Assembly: GCF_016906535.1 (NCBI RefSeq)
Contig: NC_057371.1
Coordinates: forward strand, 1,674,001 to 1,738,000
From: Rhizoctonia solani
Lineage: Eukaryota; Basidiomycota; Agaricomycetes; Cantharellales; Ceratobasidiaceae
Reading direction: 5' to 3'
Length of the DNA: 64,000 nucleotides
Shown: one piece after another, positions 10,261 through 21,580 of the stretch
Layout of the letters: each line of letters begins with the position of its first letter
How positions within the stretch are numbered: the stretch's first letter is position 1
Translations under genes and position numbers: made by a program
The notes under the pieces: generated by a model
Told to the model about the DNA's origin: nothing
Databases searched by the model: none
What the model saw: only the letters and a program-made list of their open reading frames with translations

Positions 10261-12130
10261 ATGTCTGTCCCTCCGGGTGCATCTTACCAGCCCTCTAATA
10301 CGTATAGGAAAATCAAGCGACGCCTTTGAACCTCGAAGCCCCACTCCGGGTCGAGTTCAAGGAGAATGGAGAAAGGGAAACCCGTTGTATGATTGGCTTC
10401 AGCGTCGCACCCATCCTCAAATTGAAGTGATACAGTTACGAAAGGAGCGCAGATCACCATTTTACACGAGTACGTTGCCTTCGACTACCAACCGTGAATG
10501 ATTTCGCATCGACCGCTGCCAGCTCTCAGACAAACCTGTGTCTTTGGACCGCATATATGAATATGGAGTCGAAGCTTATGAAACATTGAGCAAATAGCTT
10601 CGCTGGAAGATGCATCTTACTCGGACTCGGATTGTTAGCTATGATTGGATGCCTAACGCTCGCACAACCCACTGACGATAGAGTTCATTCTAAAATCACT
10701 CTGGGCGATCCATAGCTACCCACTAGCCAAAATATACACTTACAGCGTTATAATTGTCATTTTTTTGCGCAAACGATACTTCTGCTTGCCGCAAAAGAGG
10801 CGACAAAAATTGACTGGAAGATACGGCCTTCGATTTTGGATAATCTGTCGGCATGGCACTCAATGGAACATCTCTACAATCGTGAATCGTCACCTGTCTA
10901 TCAGTATAACCCCGACTTTACCATCACAGAGTCATCCGAGAATATTCTTCCTCAACTGTAACTTATCTATAAGCAAACTAGTAGACACGACCAAGGATTC
11001 CACACATGTGCCTCACTCATTGGAAGTTTGTTCACTGTGCAATGGGCAGCGCACACCATTTTCGTCCTCTCGGATGACATTTATGCGGCAGGCAAGGTTT
11101 CAAATCAATCAAACCGTGAGACCAATTCTTCCGAAACCAGATTATCCCACTTCCACAGCTCGCTGATGGGCTTTTGGCGCAATAAGTTCTCGGTCATTCT
11201 CAAAGAACAAAATACCGAAAAGGCAGTTCTAGTGGAGAGGCTATATGAGACTCAACTAAAACAATCCGAACCACGCGCCATTTCAAAACAAGTTATATCT
11301 CAAGTGCTTGACGAATTATTCGTCCTCGATCGCGAAATGCAATCATCTTGGACCACATGCGTGCGCGAGGCACTCGAGCAGCTTGTCAAGCACCTAGATC
11401 CTATCGTGCAGTGCGCTTTGGAGTGTCCTACTTGGGAACCCCTTCTCACTCCAGAAATTAATAAGGGAAATGTGGTTTGTGAGTGGTATGTCACGAGTAG
11501 ATAGTGTGGATGGTTAAACATGGATATCCGACAGATTTTAGAAACATGAATAATTGGATGGATTGTATAACCTCACTCTTCGAATCAGAGTACGACAGGC
11601 TAGAAAAGGCGTTAAAGGCCGAGGTATGGCATACACCTGGTATTGTCTTATCCAATTCAGTCATATCAATACTTTTCACAGATCGTATGCCATTGGTTTT
11701 CGGCTTTGCGATCACAATTGTCCAAATTACCCGTGATGTATTTGAGGAACCGGAAGAGCGCAAGAAACTGGGGCCGTAAATCAAACGACCAATGAGTTAA
11801 AGACCCAAGTGAGTTACATTATACATGGCCAAATAATACCCGTGTATCTTATAATTGAACATCCGCTTTGGCAGGCATCTCGACCATTGATAGAACTATA
11901 CAAACTAACACCATCATTGCCAAGAGAACTCAACTGAGCCAGCAGATATACAAGAGATAAGCAACTACTTGGATATCTTGGTGATGGCGCATGATACGAA
12001 GGTAGAACAATGCGACTTGTGGTTAAAATGTGCCCAAGATGATATTTACGTGGATGTCTCTAGAGCAAGAGAAGATGTATGGGAGGTAGTTAGAACTTGT
12101 TCCGAAAATTGGACTCCTTCTCCTGTATAA
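10261..12130 (+). pseudogene. Broken member of an uncharacterised basidiomycete family with RYNCxFF motif
   Basis: Coding signal runs from an ATG at 10261 (MSVPPGASYQP) to TAA at 12128-12130, but the first 500 bp can be read only by shifting frame many times. In successive frames one sees PLRVEFKENGERETR, VIQLRKERRSPFY, HEYVAFDYQ, FRIDRCQLSDKPVSLDRI, EAYETLSK, IASLEDASYSDSDC, IHSYPLAKIYT and RYNCHFFAQTILLLAA. From 10742 the frame is clean through an intron (about 10970-11030) and a long exon (MGFWRNKFSV, LDELFVLDREMQ, VKHLDPIVQC), then an intron from about 11480 to 11530. Two further shifts lie between 11760 and 11945 before the last exon (DIQEISNYLDILVMAHD to WTPSPV). I recall similar FRIDRR... 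and RYNCYFF... proteins in Agaricomycetes, function unknown. It is either a decayed copy or poorly sequenced DNA. Confidence 0.6.
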
Positions 12131-12825
12131 AGTTAAAGTCATCATTAAGGATAGAGTTGAGAAGAGCGGAAGTCATCGTATTGATAGAAGCATTGAATAT
12201 TTACTGGGAAAACTCTATTGTGGTATATTGTATATGGTAGGGCGGTATAAATTCCGGTCAGGGTGAACCGTGAGTGAAGTATATACGTGTACCCCTAGAA
12301 TTAGTAAAGATACCTGGAGATAATCGGGGACCATCCCGAGTGACGTTTAGAGGAATGTCGTGGTAACTTAATGCCTTTTAATATAAGAGAGCTAACAAGT
12401 CAATTTCATTAGCCTTTTTTTTCAGATAATATGATCTACTCCTGATCTACAGTACGTACTTTCGTGGCCGAAATAGACTATAGTCAACTCCCTCTACTAG
12501 AAACCTCCATAACCGCAATTGATTGACAGCGACTGAATTGCTTAGACCCAAATAGGGTATGGGGTAAATTCAATTTTACCGCAAAACTTGCACCATCAAC
12601 TTGCGAGTCGAGAGAGTTGACCGTAGTTTAGATCCTAAATTTGAGTCCTAAGATCTGGTAACATACTCATCCCTGGTTTGATCAAGTCGCGAGTCACATA
12701 TATGGTATTATTAAATGAATTAGACACGTGATGCAAGCGCTGAGACCACGGAAATCACGAGGCTCTCGCATGGCCCTCGCACGAACCTAAGCAAAGAATT
12801 ACCAGTTAGAGATAGACCACCATAG
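12131..12825. other. Intergenic, AT-rich, nothing recognised
   Basis: No open frame of note on either strand. The right end is the promoter region of the gene starting at 12826. Confidence 0.4.
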
Positions 12826-14346
12826 ATGTTTTTCTCCTTTACGTTCAGCCTTCCCACTCCATTCGCGAATCCGTTCGATGCATCAACAGCAGACCCTGGA
12901 CAGCTCGACTATTCGTCTCCAGAGCGCACACGACGTCTAGGGCCGAGGCCAGCCCGTCCAAATGTCAACACCACACCAGAACGCTCCGCCAACATCAGCC
13001 GGAAACGCGGTCGATGGTCCCCCGAAGCAAAAGCCGGCCCTTCATCAGTGCTTGACTTGACAAGCACAGCCTCTGCGTACATAGACTCGCCCGCACGTTA
13101 TGTGGATTTTAGCGAGCAACGTGACGAGCCAGAAGAAGCGGCTGGTGAGATTTATGCCGCGCAACACGTGACCATACTAATGAACTATACTATCTACCTC
13201 GGTTCCTTGCCCGGCTTTACGCTTGCCCACCATGGCAGAGATTCGAGCACCCAAGCGCAGACGTATAGCCGAACTGGCTGATAGTGTTATTTCCACGGCA
13301 TTTAGTGCAGCAGTCATCGGTACTGCTGTCGGGCTCACGGCCTATAGACTGTGAGTTGCCATTTGGGCGAGCTTAGGCAATATTGCTAATACTTTCATTT
13401 ATAGCTGGAGAGATCGAGGCAAAGATGGTCTCCCTATCAACCCCGAACCCTCAACGATCGAGAGCTTTCCTCCACCCCCTCCATATACACCACGTGTAGA
13501 GAGCGAGCATCCATCGACTGCAGGTCCTTCATATATCCCTATACCTTGCCCAGCCCCAACCACTCTCAAGATGAAGAACAATCTGAGTTCTGCGCCTGCC
13601 ACCACTCCTCGTCGAAGAGCAAATACCACCCGGCGCCAGCATGTACACACTAGCGCTGCTCGCCGGAGACGTCCTGTCAACCCCGTCTTCCCTCGGAATC
13701 AGAGCCCGGCTTCGTCACTCCGTCGGTCCACGGCTTACCATACCGCACCCGATTCGTCTCGCAGCACTCCAGCTCCAGCTCCCGTTCCTGTTTCCACTTC
13801 TGTTCCCGGTCCTTCCGGTTCATCTTCCCGCCATGATCATGATCTAAACCGGATGCCCACTCGGGCGACGAAGTCGATAATGAGGACATGGAGATGTCCG
13901 GGCATATGGACTGGATGTCATCCCAGCTTCAGGCGCTTATCAACGAAGGCAAACGCGCACTAGGGGCAGAGGTCGTCGTTGGTGGAGCCGATGAAGTGGA
14001 TGACGGAGCAGAAGGCTGGACATCTGCTGACGAAGACGGTAAACCTAAATCAGCACATTCTCGCGCCCAAAGTCGGGCTACCACACGCCCCGTGCTCGGT
14101 CGGTCAACGTCCCGCACGTCTAAACCCCGCCATTCGAATTCTTCCACTTCGCATGCACGCAGCGGATCGGCCTCGGGGTCGTCTTCGGTCAAGAAGTATG
14201 AAGACGACGAATTTGGTATCGAAGTTCTGTATCAGAGTCCCATTCGCTCAGCCCCATCTGCGACCGGGTTCCGTAACGAAGACGGGACGAGTGAACAGCT
14301 GCAAATCGCAATGGAACGTGTCCGCAAGGCTTACGGATTGACCTAG
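12826..14346 (+). CDS. Uncharacterised basic protein with one transmembrane segment
   Basis: Exon 1 is 12826-13144 (MFFSFTFSLPTPFANPF, then a polar, proline-rich region). Intron 13145-13238 leads to exon 2, which carries EIRAPKRRRIAELADS followed by a 22-residue hydrophobic helix (VISTAFSAAVIGTAVGLTAYRL). Intron 13351-13404 follows. The third exon is low in complexity, rich in P, S, T and R, and ends with a charged segment (KKYEDDEFGIEVLYQSP) and RKAYGLT. A cluster of arginines before the helix suggests a membrane anchor with the N-terminal side in the cytosol or nucleus. Near 13843 the frame shifts by one base (HDHD / SKPDAHSGDEVDNEDM) with no plausible intron, so a base is probably missing. 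I do not recognise the family; it resembles conserved hypothetical proteins of Agaricomycetes. Confidence 0.6.
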
Positions 14347-15093
14347 GCTCTCTTCCCCACAACCAACCGAAACTGTATTATTCATGGATTTTCATTTTGT
14401 CTTGGTAGGAACTCGCTCGTCTGGTATGAGTATTTGGGATTTTCTGTATCATTCATTACTCCATCGCACCACGCTTTTGTTAATTCTGTTCTTCATGATA
14501 TCCCTCGCACGCAACATATGATCCCACAATCTACGTCCCTTTGTCACGAATCATTCATGTGTTTTTTTCTGGTGGAATTACAATTATAATGCAATCAAAG
14601 GTTGCCTCGTGTATAGAATAGAGGTTCTGGTTAGGCAGTGTTGCCCCTATACCGGTGCACGACCCGGGCGGGGAGTTGAAAGATCGCATATAGCTGACCA
14701 TGTGATGCCAGGGGAACGTGCCTTGCGCTCTGGATGATTCGGAACAAGGTGAATGCATCTGATGGATAGTGAGGTTTGGATATCCTGCGTTCGATCGTCA
14801 TCCCCGGAGCTGTGCTTGTCAGCCAAGAAGCGATAGTGTATAGGGGTGTGTGAGTGCGTTGTCTATCGCCAGTGGATGAGCAAGGTTCCACGAACGTCAC
14901 CGGGCGTCCCGAGCTCGGTAATAACTCCTCCGTTTCCTAAATTGGTACATTAGCCACAGGGGTACGAGAACGTGTTTTCATTTGGTGGTTCAATATGTCT
15001 ATGATTGAGTGGTGGTTACTCCATCTCTATTCTATCTACAAACCCACTATGAGCTCACTCCGAGAATCTATAACACCCACTTACATATTCCCC
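14347..15093. other. Intergenic region between convergent genes
   Basis: 3' flanks of the one-TM gene and ERV1. Open frames at 14555-14900 (minus) show no protein signature. Confidence 0.4.
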
Positions 15094-15644
15094 CTAATCA
15101 CAACGTCCATCGCTCGGCCCATCCTTCCACCTTTCATCCAAGTTCTTTATCCCACAATCAAACTTTTCCTTGCCCAGTTTTTATTCACCTCATTGTGCCG
15201 CTCACACAGCCACCTCGAAAGTGATTCCCGACTCCCAACAACCCCCTCGGGCGGGTTCTTCTTGATATCCTTTCCGAAATCCGAAGCGCAATGCGAACAT
15301 GGGTACAACGACGGAAGCGAACGAAGCAGAGCAAGCATCGACGATTGGTGTTGCGCGCTCGGGCTTGTTGGGTAGTATGCGGCCGTGGTATGGAGGAATG
15401 TCCATGTTGCTCGACCGAGGGCTTCTACGTCTGCTGGACAGTTTTCGCGTGATGTGGTCGTGCTGGATGCTGCGACTGCGGCGGTGGCGGCTGTTCCTTT
15501 GGCGGCGGCATTTGAGCTTGAGCCTGAGCGTTGGGATTTGGACCATGCTTTGAATGAGGAACAGACTTTACATGGTTTCCCGTCTGGTCCGAGGACTATT
15601 CCTGGTGGAAGGGGCTTAGATTCGTCTGTAAGTGGCACAGGCAT
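15094..15644 (-). CDS. ERV1: FAD-dependent sulfhydryl oxidase of the intermembrane space
   Basis: Reoxidises Mia40 in the mitochondrial disulfide relay and passes electrons to cytochrome c. The N-terminal shuttle pair CKVC (GPDGKPCKVCSSFKAW) distinguishes Erv1 from the ER paralogue Erv2. The core has LGRATWTFLHTTAAYYP, the active-site YPCSHCASDF and WLCERHNEVN. The final part (KLGKEKFDCGIKNLDERW, ending DGRCD at 15094) is in another frame: the A run at 15178-15182 seems one base short, so the literal reading ends early at 15147. A serine/alanine-rich spacer lies between the two CxxC parts. I start at the Met of NMPVPLTDE; the frame stays open to a Met at 15749. Confidence 0.9.
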
Positions 15645-16259
15645 ATTCAGCGGGGGATAATGTTGGAGTGTATAATAAGATGCGTGTCCACTATGCTGCA
15701 AGCTGACTAAGCCAGGTCGATATTTGGTATTCATAGCTGGAGTTTGCATGCACGTACTTTGGTCTGACTCTCGACGATTTTGGGTTCACCTATTTCGTTT
15801 AGCCTCCCCAAGGCAGACTGTCACTACGGGCGAAGGGACACTCTCAAGGCATCTATAACAATTTCGTTATGATATTGGCACTAACATAAAACGGGTCAAT
15901 TGAATTATATGTATCGATTTTGTAGCTTGAAGTTTGAGTCCGTGAGCAAATTAACTGTCTAATTTATCATATCAGATGTGGAGCATATAGTGCTATACTA
16001 ATCCGAAACATAATCGATACACATACAAAAGAACATAAAAATAAATTACGAATGCCATGTTATACCCCACTCATGAGCTGTTCCAAGCTTGAATGTCATA
16101 GTGACCAATCGACCATCCGCTCCAAAATTCGTTTTAGATAACCCTGCTCCAAATTATCTTTGCTGCCAGAAAGCATATCATGGTCGAGAACAGAAAGAGA
16201 AATGCCTTGAACAGTAGGGTCGACACCCCCTCTTGGCCTGGGAGTGATCTAGGTCCGAC
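15645..16259. other. Intergenic, nothing recognised
   Basis: AT-rich DNA between the ERV1 5' end and the kinase 3' end. No coding or repeat signal seen. Confidence 0.4.
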
Positions 16260-17753
16260 TCAAGGTCTAACGTGCGCGCTTGGACTGGATGGCTCCTGAT
16301 CCTGAGGCTCCTGCTCAAGTTCAAGCAACTATAGGATACGTAGATTGTAGTCTGAGTATTATCGTAGGGATCATCAAATTATGAGTGTACGCACGGAATT
16401 AAGTACTTCAGTAGCCGTTGGCCTATCTCCGGGATTGTGAGCCCAACAGCGTTCCAACAACTGCCATAGTCGGTCCCTCCTATGCTTCTTCTCAACAAAT
16501 ACGAGAAAAGCAGAGTAGGATGGTCGATTCTTCTTAATCGCCACTTCCATGACAATGGCTAAAATTGATTTGTCTGAGAATGGCTGTTTCCCGGTCATGA
16601 TATTCTGTATGGGCAATCAATACGATACCAATATTCGAGACACGGTATAACACACCAACATGGTCTAGGTGGAGGTCAGAAAACTCATATAATCAAGAAG
16701 GACTACCCCGAATATATCTTGCGTACCATTCCAAGTGCATATATGTCAGTTTTAGCCGTATGATCACCATTGTTTAGAAGCTCTGGCGCCTTAATTTATC
16801 CAAATTCACCACCGTTGCCAACGCGCAGGATAATTTTGGCATTCTGCCACTTACCGAAAATCTGTACGAACATTTGGAGCTTGTGGGGGTAAATCCAAGG
16901 CTGAAATCTCCTGTCAACATTGCGCTTCCAAATCGGCCAGTTGAGGCCTTTTATCGTCTGATAAAAGGATGTTATCCTGCGTAATTGAGTCTTAGATAGG
17001 CACATTGAATAGGGTTGAAAGAAGTTACGGGTTTCAAGTCTCCGTGAACCTATGAGAAAACACTTCAGCAATCCGAATTATTAGCAAAGCGATGACATAC
17101 AATTCCAATCCCATGCAGATACGACAGTGTTTCTGTTATTTGGACACACTGAAACGTATTTGATGAATAATTTGAATCAACCAATTAACAAAAGTATTAT
17201 GTGCATACGAGCTGAAGGCGATAATTTTCATCAAGGTCTCCTGAGAGGCATGGCCCAAGTGGGCCGTTATTAATCCATGGAGAAACAAGTGCTATCTGGT
17301 TCTTGAATTGTGCAAATCCAAGTATTTTGAGTACGCCGGGATGGGCTGACCGAGCCCAGATGTATAGCTCCTTGGCGGCACGCTACAATCCCGTAGCGAT
17401 GTAAGGTACAGCTATATCTATTCAGAACAACGCGTACCTTCAAGCTCTTGCGGCTCTCCTCTGAGTTACCGCATTTGCCTAGAATCCCTATAGACTTGAT
17501 TGCGACAGGTTGGCCGCTTTTTAGGAAGCCAAGATAAATCAAGCCGAACCCCCCTTGTGTAGAATGGGATTGTGAGCAAAGATCGAGGTCCAAGTCGTTA
17601 GAGATATCAGCACAACCATGTTCAGTTAGGCAGCACATCACATCATCTAGCGACTATGTTGTAAGACATTAGATTGGTAATTGCCTATTCATCAACATGA
17701 AGAAGCTACTTTACCATGGTACTATTTATGCAATCTATTTCTATGAGTTCCAT
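16260..17753 (-). CDS. TKL-type protein kinase, frame broken twice
   Basis: A eukaryotic protein kinase resembling the expanded tyrosine-kinase-like families of Agaricomycetes. Starting MELIEIDCINSTM (17753), an intron leads to a glycine loop QGGFGLIYLG, VAIK with the ATP-binding lysine, then LSYLHGIGIVHGDLKP (catalytic loop with HGD, not HRD), DNILLSDD, DFGSAM, APELL, KTDIYALGM, MTGKQPFSD and RCWAHNPGDRPTATEVL. A last small exon ends SPSAHVRP at 16260. Introns are about 50-65 nt. The frame fails in the segment before the helix C region (near 17320) and exactly at the DFG motif (near 16930); in both places a T run (A on the plus strand) looks one base short. Residues just before APELL also seem missing. 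Substrate unknown. It could be a pseudogene. Confidence 0.75.
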
Positions 17754-18443
17754 TCCTCTTGGTCAAATCTTGGTGGTCAGAAAATTCAGGAATAATCCTA
17801 ACTTACTCTTTGCAGTGAGTCTATTACTTGGAGACTGATGAAAGACAGTGAGATCTAGGTTGGGTTGTTCAAGTAACTCAACCATGTAGGAATAGGGAAA
17901 CAACAAGTTGTACGAAAACCTATTGAACAGACGTTTATCATAAGCAAAAGAATCAATCTCAGGATGATTTGGCTAATTCTAACTTCCTTGTAAACTTCCC
18001 GCAGTGCGAGGACCGTTTTGTATGCTATAGTAGAAACGAGGTATCGTACTTTAGTGAGTTGTGAGCAGGAATGTATTTTTTGTAGAAAAGGGAGTCGAGT
18101 GCGCGTCGGATTTTCTTATAGAAATGTCTATGAGTTTGAACAGAGTGTGGTGGTGGTAGTGGGGGTGCTCGATTATAAGCATGGTAGCGTTTATTAGGAA
18201 CTTGCTCGACGAGTATCGTGACTGTGCCTTGTAAGGCGCATTAATATTACCCCTTTTGGTAATAACGAGTTACTGTTTGACACTGTCCCTGAAAGGGGCG
18301 CACGCGGGACGTGGGTACGCACTCCGGCTCGCCATCACATGGGCCCAGACACATTGAAAGTTATGATTAATCTCGTTGCTCAACAAAACGTTTGAGCTTT
18401 CTCATGAGAATCGTTGCTTCCTTTAGCTGAATGAAACGTCGAG
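17754..18443. other. Intergenic region
   Basis: Kinase 5' flank and SUZ12-like 3' flank. It contains a short G-rich GTGGTGGTGGTAGTGGGGGTG stretch near 18148-18168. No gene recognised. Confidence 0.4.
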
Positions 18444-21400
18444 TTACCATGAGCTATTGGTTTCGTAGTCAGACATATTGACGAGAATGAATATATGCGT
18501 CCTTACAAGCAAAAAGCTCAAAAGTTCTTCATGTCCTACGTGGTCCGCTATAATTTTTATATAGTCCGATTCCAAAAATCTGCTCATGCACTCGAATGGA
18601 CTCTTGATAAACTTATTTCTGAATAAACATTAAAAGATCGCGCGAATCAGATTGTTGATTTTCTCCCACCTATTCGTAACCATCCAACGAGCCCATAATG
18701 CGCACATCAACCTTCCCCTTTCGGTCTCGACTTGGACTCCAGCTTGAGATGCTGACGTAGCCTCCTTTGCAAACAATTCTTCCTCGGCTGCAAGTACTTG
18801 CTCTGCTAATATCCCAAAATCTTTCGTCGGCAATTCGCGCAAAACATCATATATGCGCCCTTGGTTATTAACTCGACTCGAGTATGGTGGCAAAAAGATA
18901 CCCCCGGGTTCTGCGTTTCGAATAGGCGAATAAAGTGTGGGCTCGGGTGTATGACTCTGGACTCTGACAATGGGCTCGAGATCCAAGGCAGGCGTTTCTT
19001 CTATAACCGAGTTTCCTTCGCCTTTAACCAGTGGGGCTTCGCCGAGACTTGGTGAGGGGTCTCTCGCTGTTCAACCTCAACGTCTGTCCTAGTTAGGATG
19101 CCTGGTATTTCGGGAGGGAGAGAAAGGGGCTCGTTATCGTCTAGTTGTGGTTGGAGATCGGGTGGATGGTTTCCACGTTCGAACTCGGCCCGATTTGCGA
19201 GCATATCACCGATTCGGGTCGAAGGGGCAATCTCTTGAGGTACCTGAATAGCTTCATTGTCATCGCTTACAAGCTCAAAGCTGACTGGGGGTAAAACAAT
19301 TTTGATCTCTCGGACTCGTCTGTTAGACACAATGTCCTGTTTCTGGTGCGCATACACAGATGAATAAAGTAGGTCGGATCCAGAACTCGACTCACCTCCT
19401 GGTTGATGGTAACTTGAACCTGTGGGTGCGCGCGCTCATAATGGACTCGAAGAATGTGTAGAGCAGGGAATGGTGCGCATATACTACACACAGCGCATGC
19501 CCAAGGCTGAAGGGTCTGCTCGAAAACGTGATGCTCTCCCTGGACGGTGAGGCGATACTTTAATTTAAAATCAGGCGGAGGTGGTTTAGGGTGTAAAGGT
19601 CGAATGTTTGATACACGATTATACATCAATCGAGCAGCACTATCAACTCCCCACTCGACATCAAAGTGAATATAGGCCGGAGCTTGGAACCCACTGATGC
19701 GGACGCTCTCGTCGCGGTAGCATTCTCTGGAGTGATATTAGAGCGAAGCCAAACAGTCTCTGCACGCTGTGATAGTGGTGCGAATCCAGAAGAACTAGTG
19801 TTTGGACCAACGAGATCGACTCGAGAATACAAGCGAGATGCGTTGTCACCCCAAGTAACAGTTTCTCCGGCTGGTGTGCCGATTTCCGTGAAATTATAAA
19901 GCAAGACTCCGACATACGCAAGGCCTCTAGGCAAAGAAAGAGCACGAAGAGAGACCTGCATGTCATCATCTATAGTGTGTACAAAAAAGGGAATCGAAGT
20001 GCCAGATCGAGCAGAGTTCTTATTGTGGAATTCCAAAGAAGGTATGCGCAATGGTACTTCCAGTGTGCCATTCCCAGATGTCGGAAACGTAAGATCAGCT
20101 ACGCCCAAGTCGAATACCAATGGTTCGCTGTCGCCAGGATTGTTATGCTGTGCATAACATGTGTGTTCGAATTCAGTGGACTTCAATATGCAAACTTACA
20201 ATGTACAGATTAGCTGCGAGTTTGGCGGAATCAGGTACCTTGAATTTTGCGGCGGTTCCAAGTTCGAATCTCGTCAATTTGAGACAGAATGTACGAGGCA
20301 ATGCGCTGTTCCTTATGTATGTAGGTGCTCCTAGATACCTCACCTTTGAAACTTACGATTGTGTGACGGTTGCCGGCGTATATCTGGACACTTGGCGAGT
20401 TGACTTAGCAATCCACCTTTCCAGCCGCTCAACAGAGGTTTGTGGGTCCCGAATGTGTAGTGCATTGACTATAAAACGCTCTATTAGGATGTGCAAGGTA
20501 AGTAACAGTGATGGATCACCTGAATCCTTGGGCTCTGCTTTATCCCATGACCAAACCTTTCCCGACCAGCCGTCGCGAAGATTTCGCGCGAGGAATAATG
20601 GAGTTGATCGTAAACTATAGCGAGCGAGAGCAGGGTCCAGGCGGAATATACCCTGCGCTACTACGTCTAGAGCCAACCGAGCACCGCGATTATCTGGCGG
20701 TGGGGTTGGAGTTGGAGTCGCGGTAGGCGGATGAGGTGGGTCGAATGCAACCTTGCGTGCACGCTTATATCGTCTAGAGAAGGGTAAGTTATGACCCTGA
20801 ACAAACCGAGCTCAAGGTCGTACCCAATTGTTTTAACAGGGTATGATTGACGAGGTTCAATGGGAATATCTCGGCGACTCCGCTTTTCCGACCATGGTGC
20901 CTTGGTTTTGATGCGAGCAACACTTTTCTTGGCGACCTTTAACCTGTTTCTGAAGTTAGTAGCCGGTAGTCAAAGTAGAAGATCCGGATTACCGTGATCG
21001 AGGCCGTGGTGATTCATGGCGATTCTCTGACAAATGCCGTGGCCGTTTGACCTCGTTGGTAGGCCTGGCCTTTCTCCTCCTCTTGCCTTTAGATTTACGA
21101 CGTCCAGGTATCGATTTCTTCGGAAGGCATTGGGCGTCCTCGCCGCGCTCCTTAAGTGGCGGGGGAGGCGGTCTCTGGGGCATTCCAAGAGATATGATTA
21201 TGCGCACAGGGTATTTATTCCGTGCAGCTGATTCAAGCATAAAAAAGTCGTCTTCCGCATTAAACCTGCCAATCGGTTCCTCGGCGTCTTCTTCATATAA
21301 TTTCGTTCAAGAAATATTGGATTAAATCTAGAAGGAGGTGCGACGCGTGGTTGGTTGAACGACCGGGAAGAAGCACCAGGAATACCACTTGCGGCCACAC

Positions 21401-21452
21401 TGATTCCTCGTCGTATAGTCGGGAACCTGTGCTGTGCCGATTGCTCATTCAT
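18444..21452 (-). CDS. SUZ12-like Polycomb (PRC2) subunit with C2H2 finger and VEFS box
   Basis: Probable scaffold subunit of Polycomb repressive complex 2, which methylates H3K27. The gene starts MNEQSAQHRFPTIRRG (21452) and has a basic, disordered second exon rich in P, K and R. A middle region (LARYSLRSTPLFLARNLRDG; later VSLRALSLPRGLAYVGVLL) resembles the N-terminal part of SUZ12 proteins. A C2H2 finger (CSICAPFPALHILRVHYERAH) lies near 19490-19430. The end matches a VEFS box: IYDVLRELPTKDFGILAEQ, ERGRLMCALWARWMVTNR, then, across a 50-nt intron, NKFIKSPFECMSRFLES and HVGHEELLSFLL. The stop at 18444 assumes no further intron. It is divergent from AFI1 with only 128 bp between starts. The order finger-VEFS is the basis of the call; exon borders in the middle are approximate. 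Confidence 0.68.
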
Positions 21453-21580
21453 GGTGGTGGATCGAAAGACTGGACCCTAATCTGGTTGCCAAATAGAGCA
21501 TCACGACCACGTGCTCCCCGCGCACATTAATTAGAGCCTCGATCTCGAGCTCCTAATACCCTTCCTTGTGGCTATCTGCG
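21453..21580. promoter_or_regulatory. Divergent promoter region SUZ12-like / AFI1
   Basis: 128 bp between opposed start codons. It holds a CACGTG core at about 21509 (ACCACGTGCTC). No TATA box seen. Confidence 0.45.

Noticed and set aside
14555..14900. Open frames on the minus strand between two convergent genes
   Set aside because: Composition is like 3' flank; no start context, introns or motifs.
20240..20290. GGTTCCAAGTTCGAATCTCG resembling a tRNA B box
   Set aside because: It lies in the SUZ12-like gene; no A box or cloverleaf stems could be formed around it.
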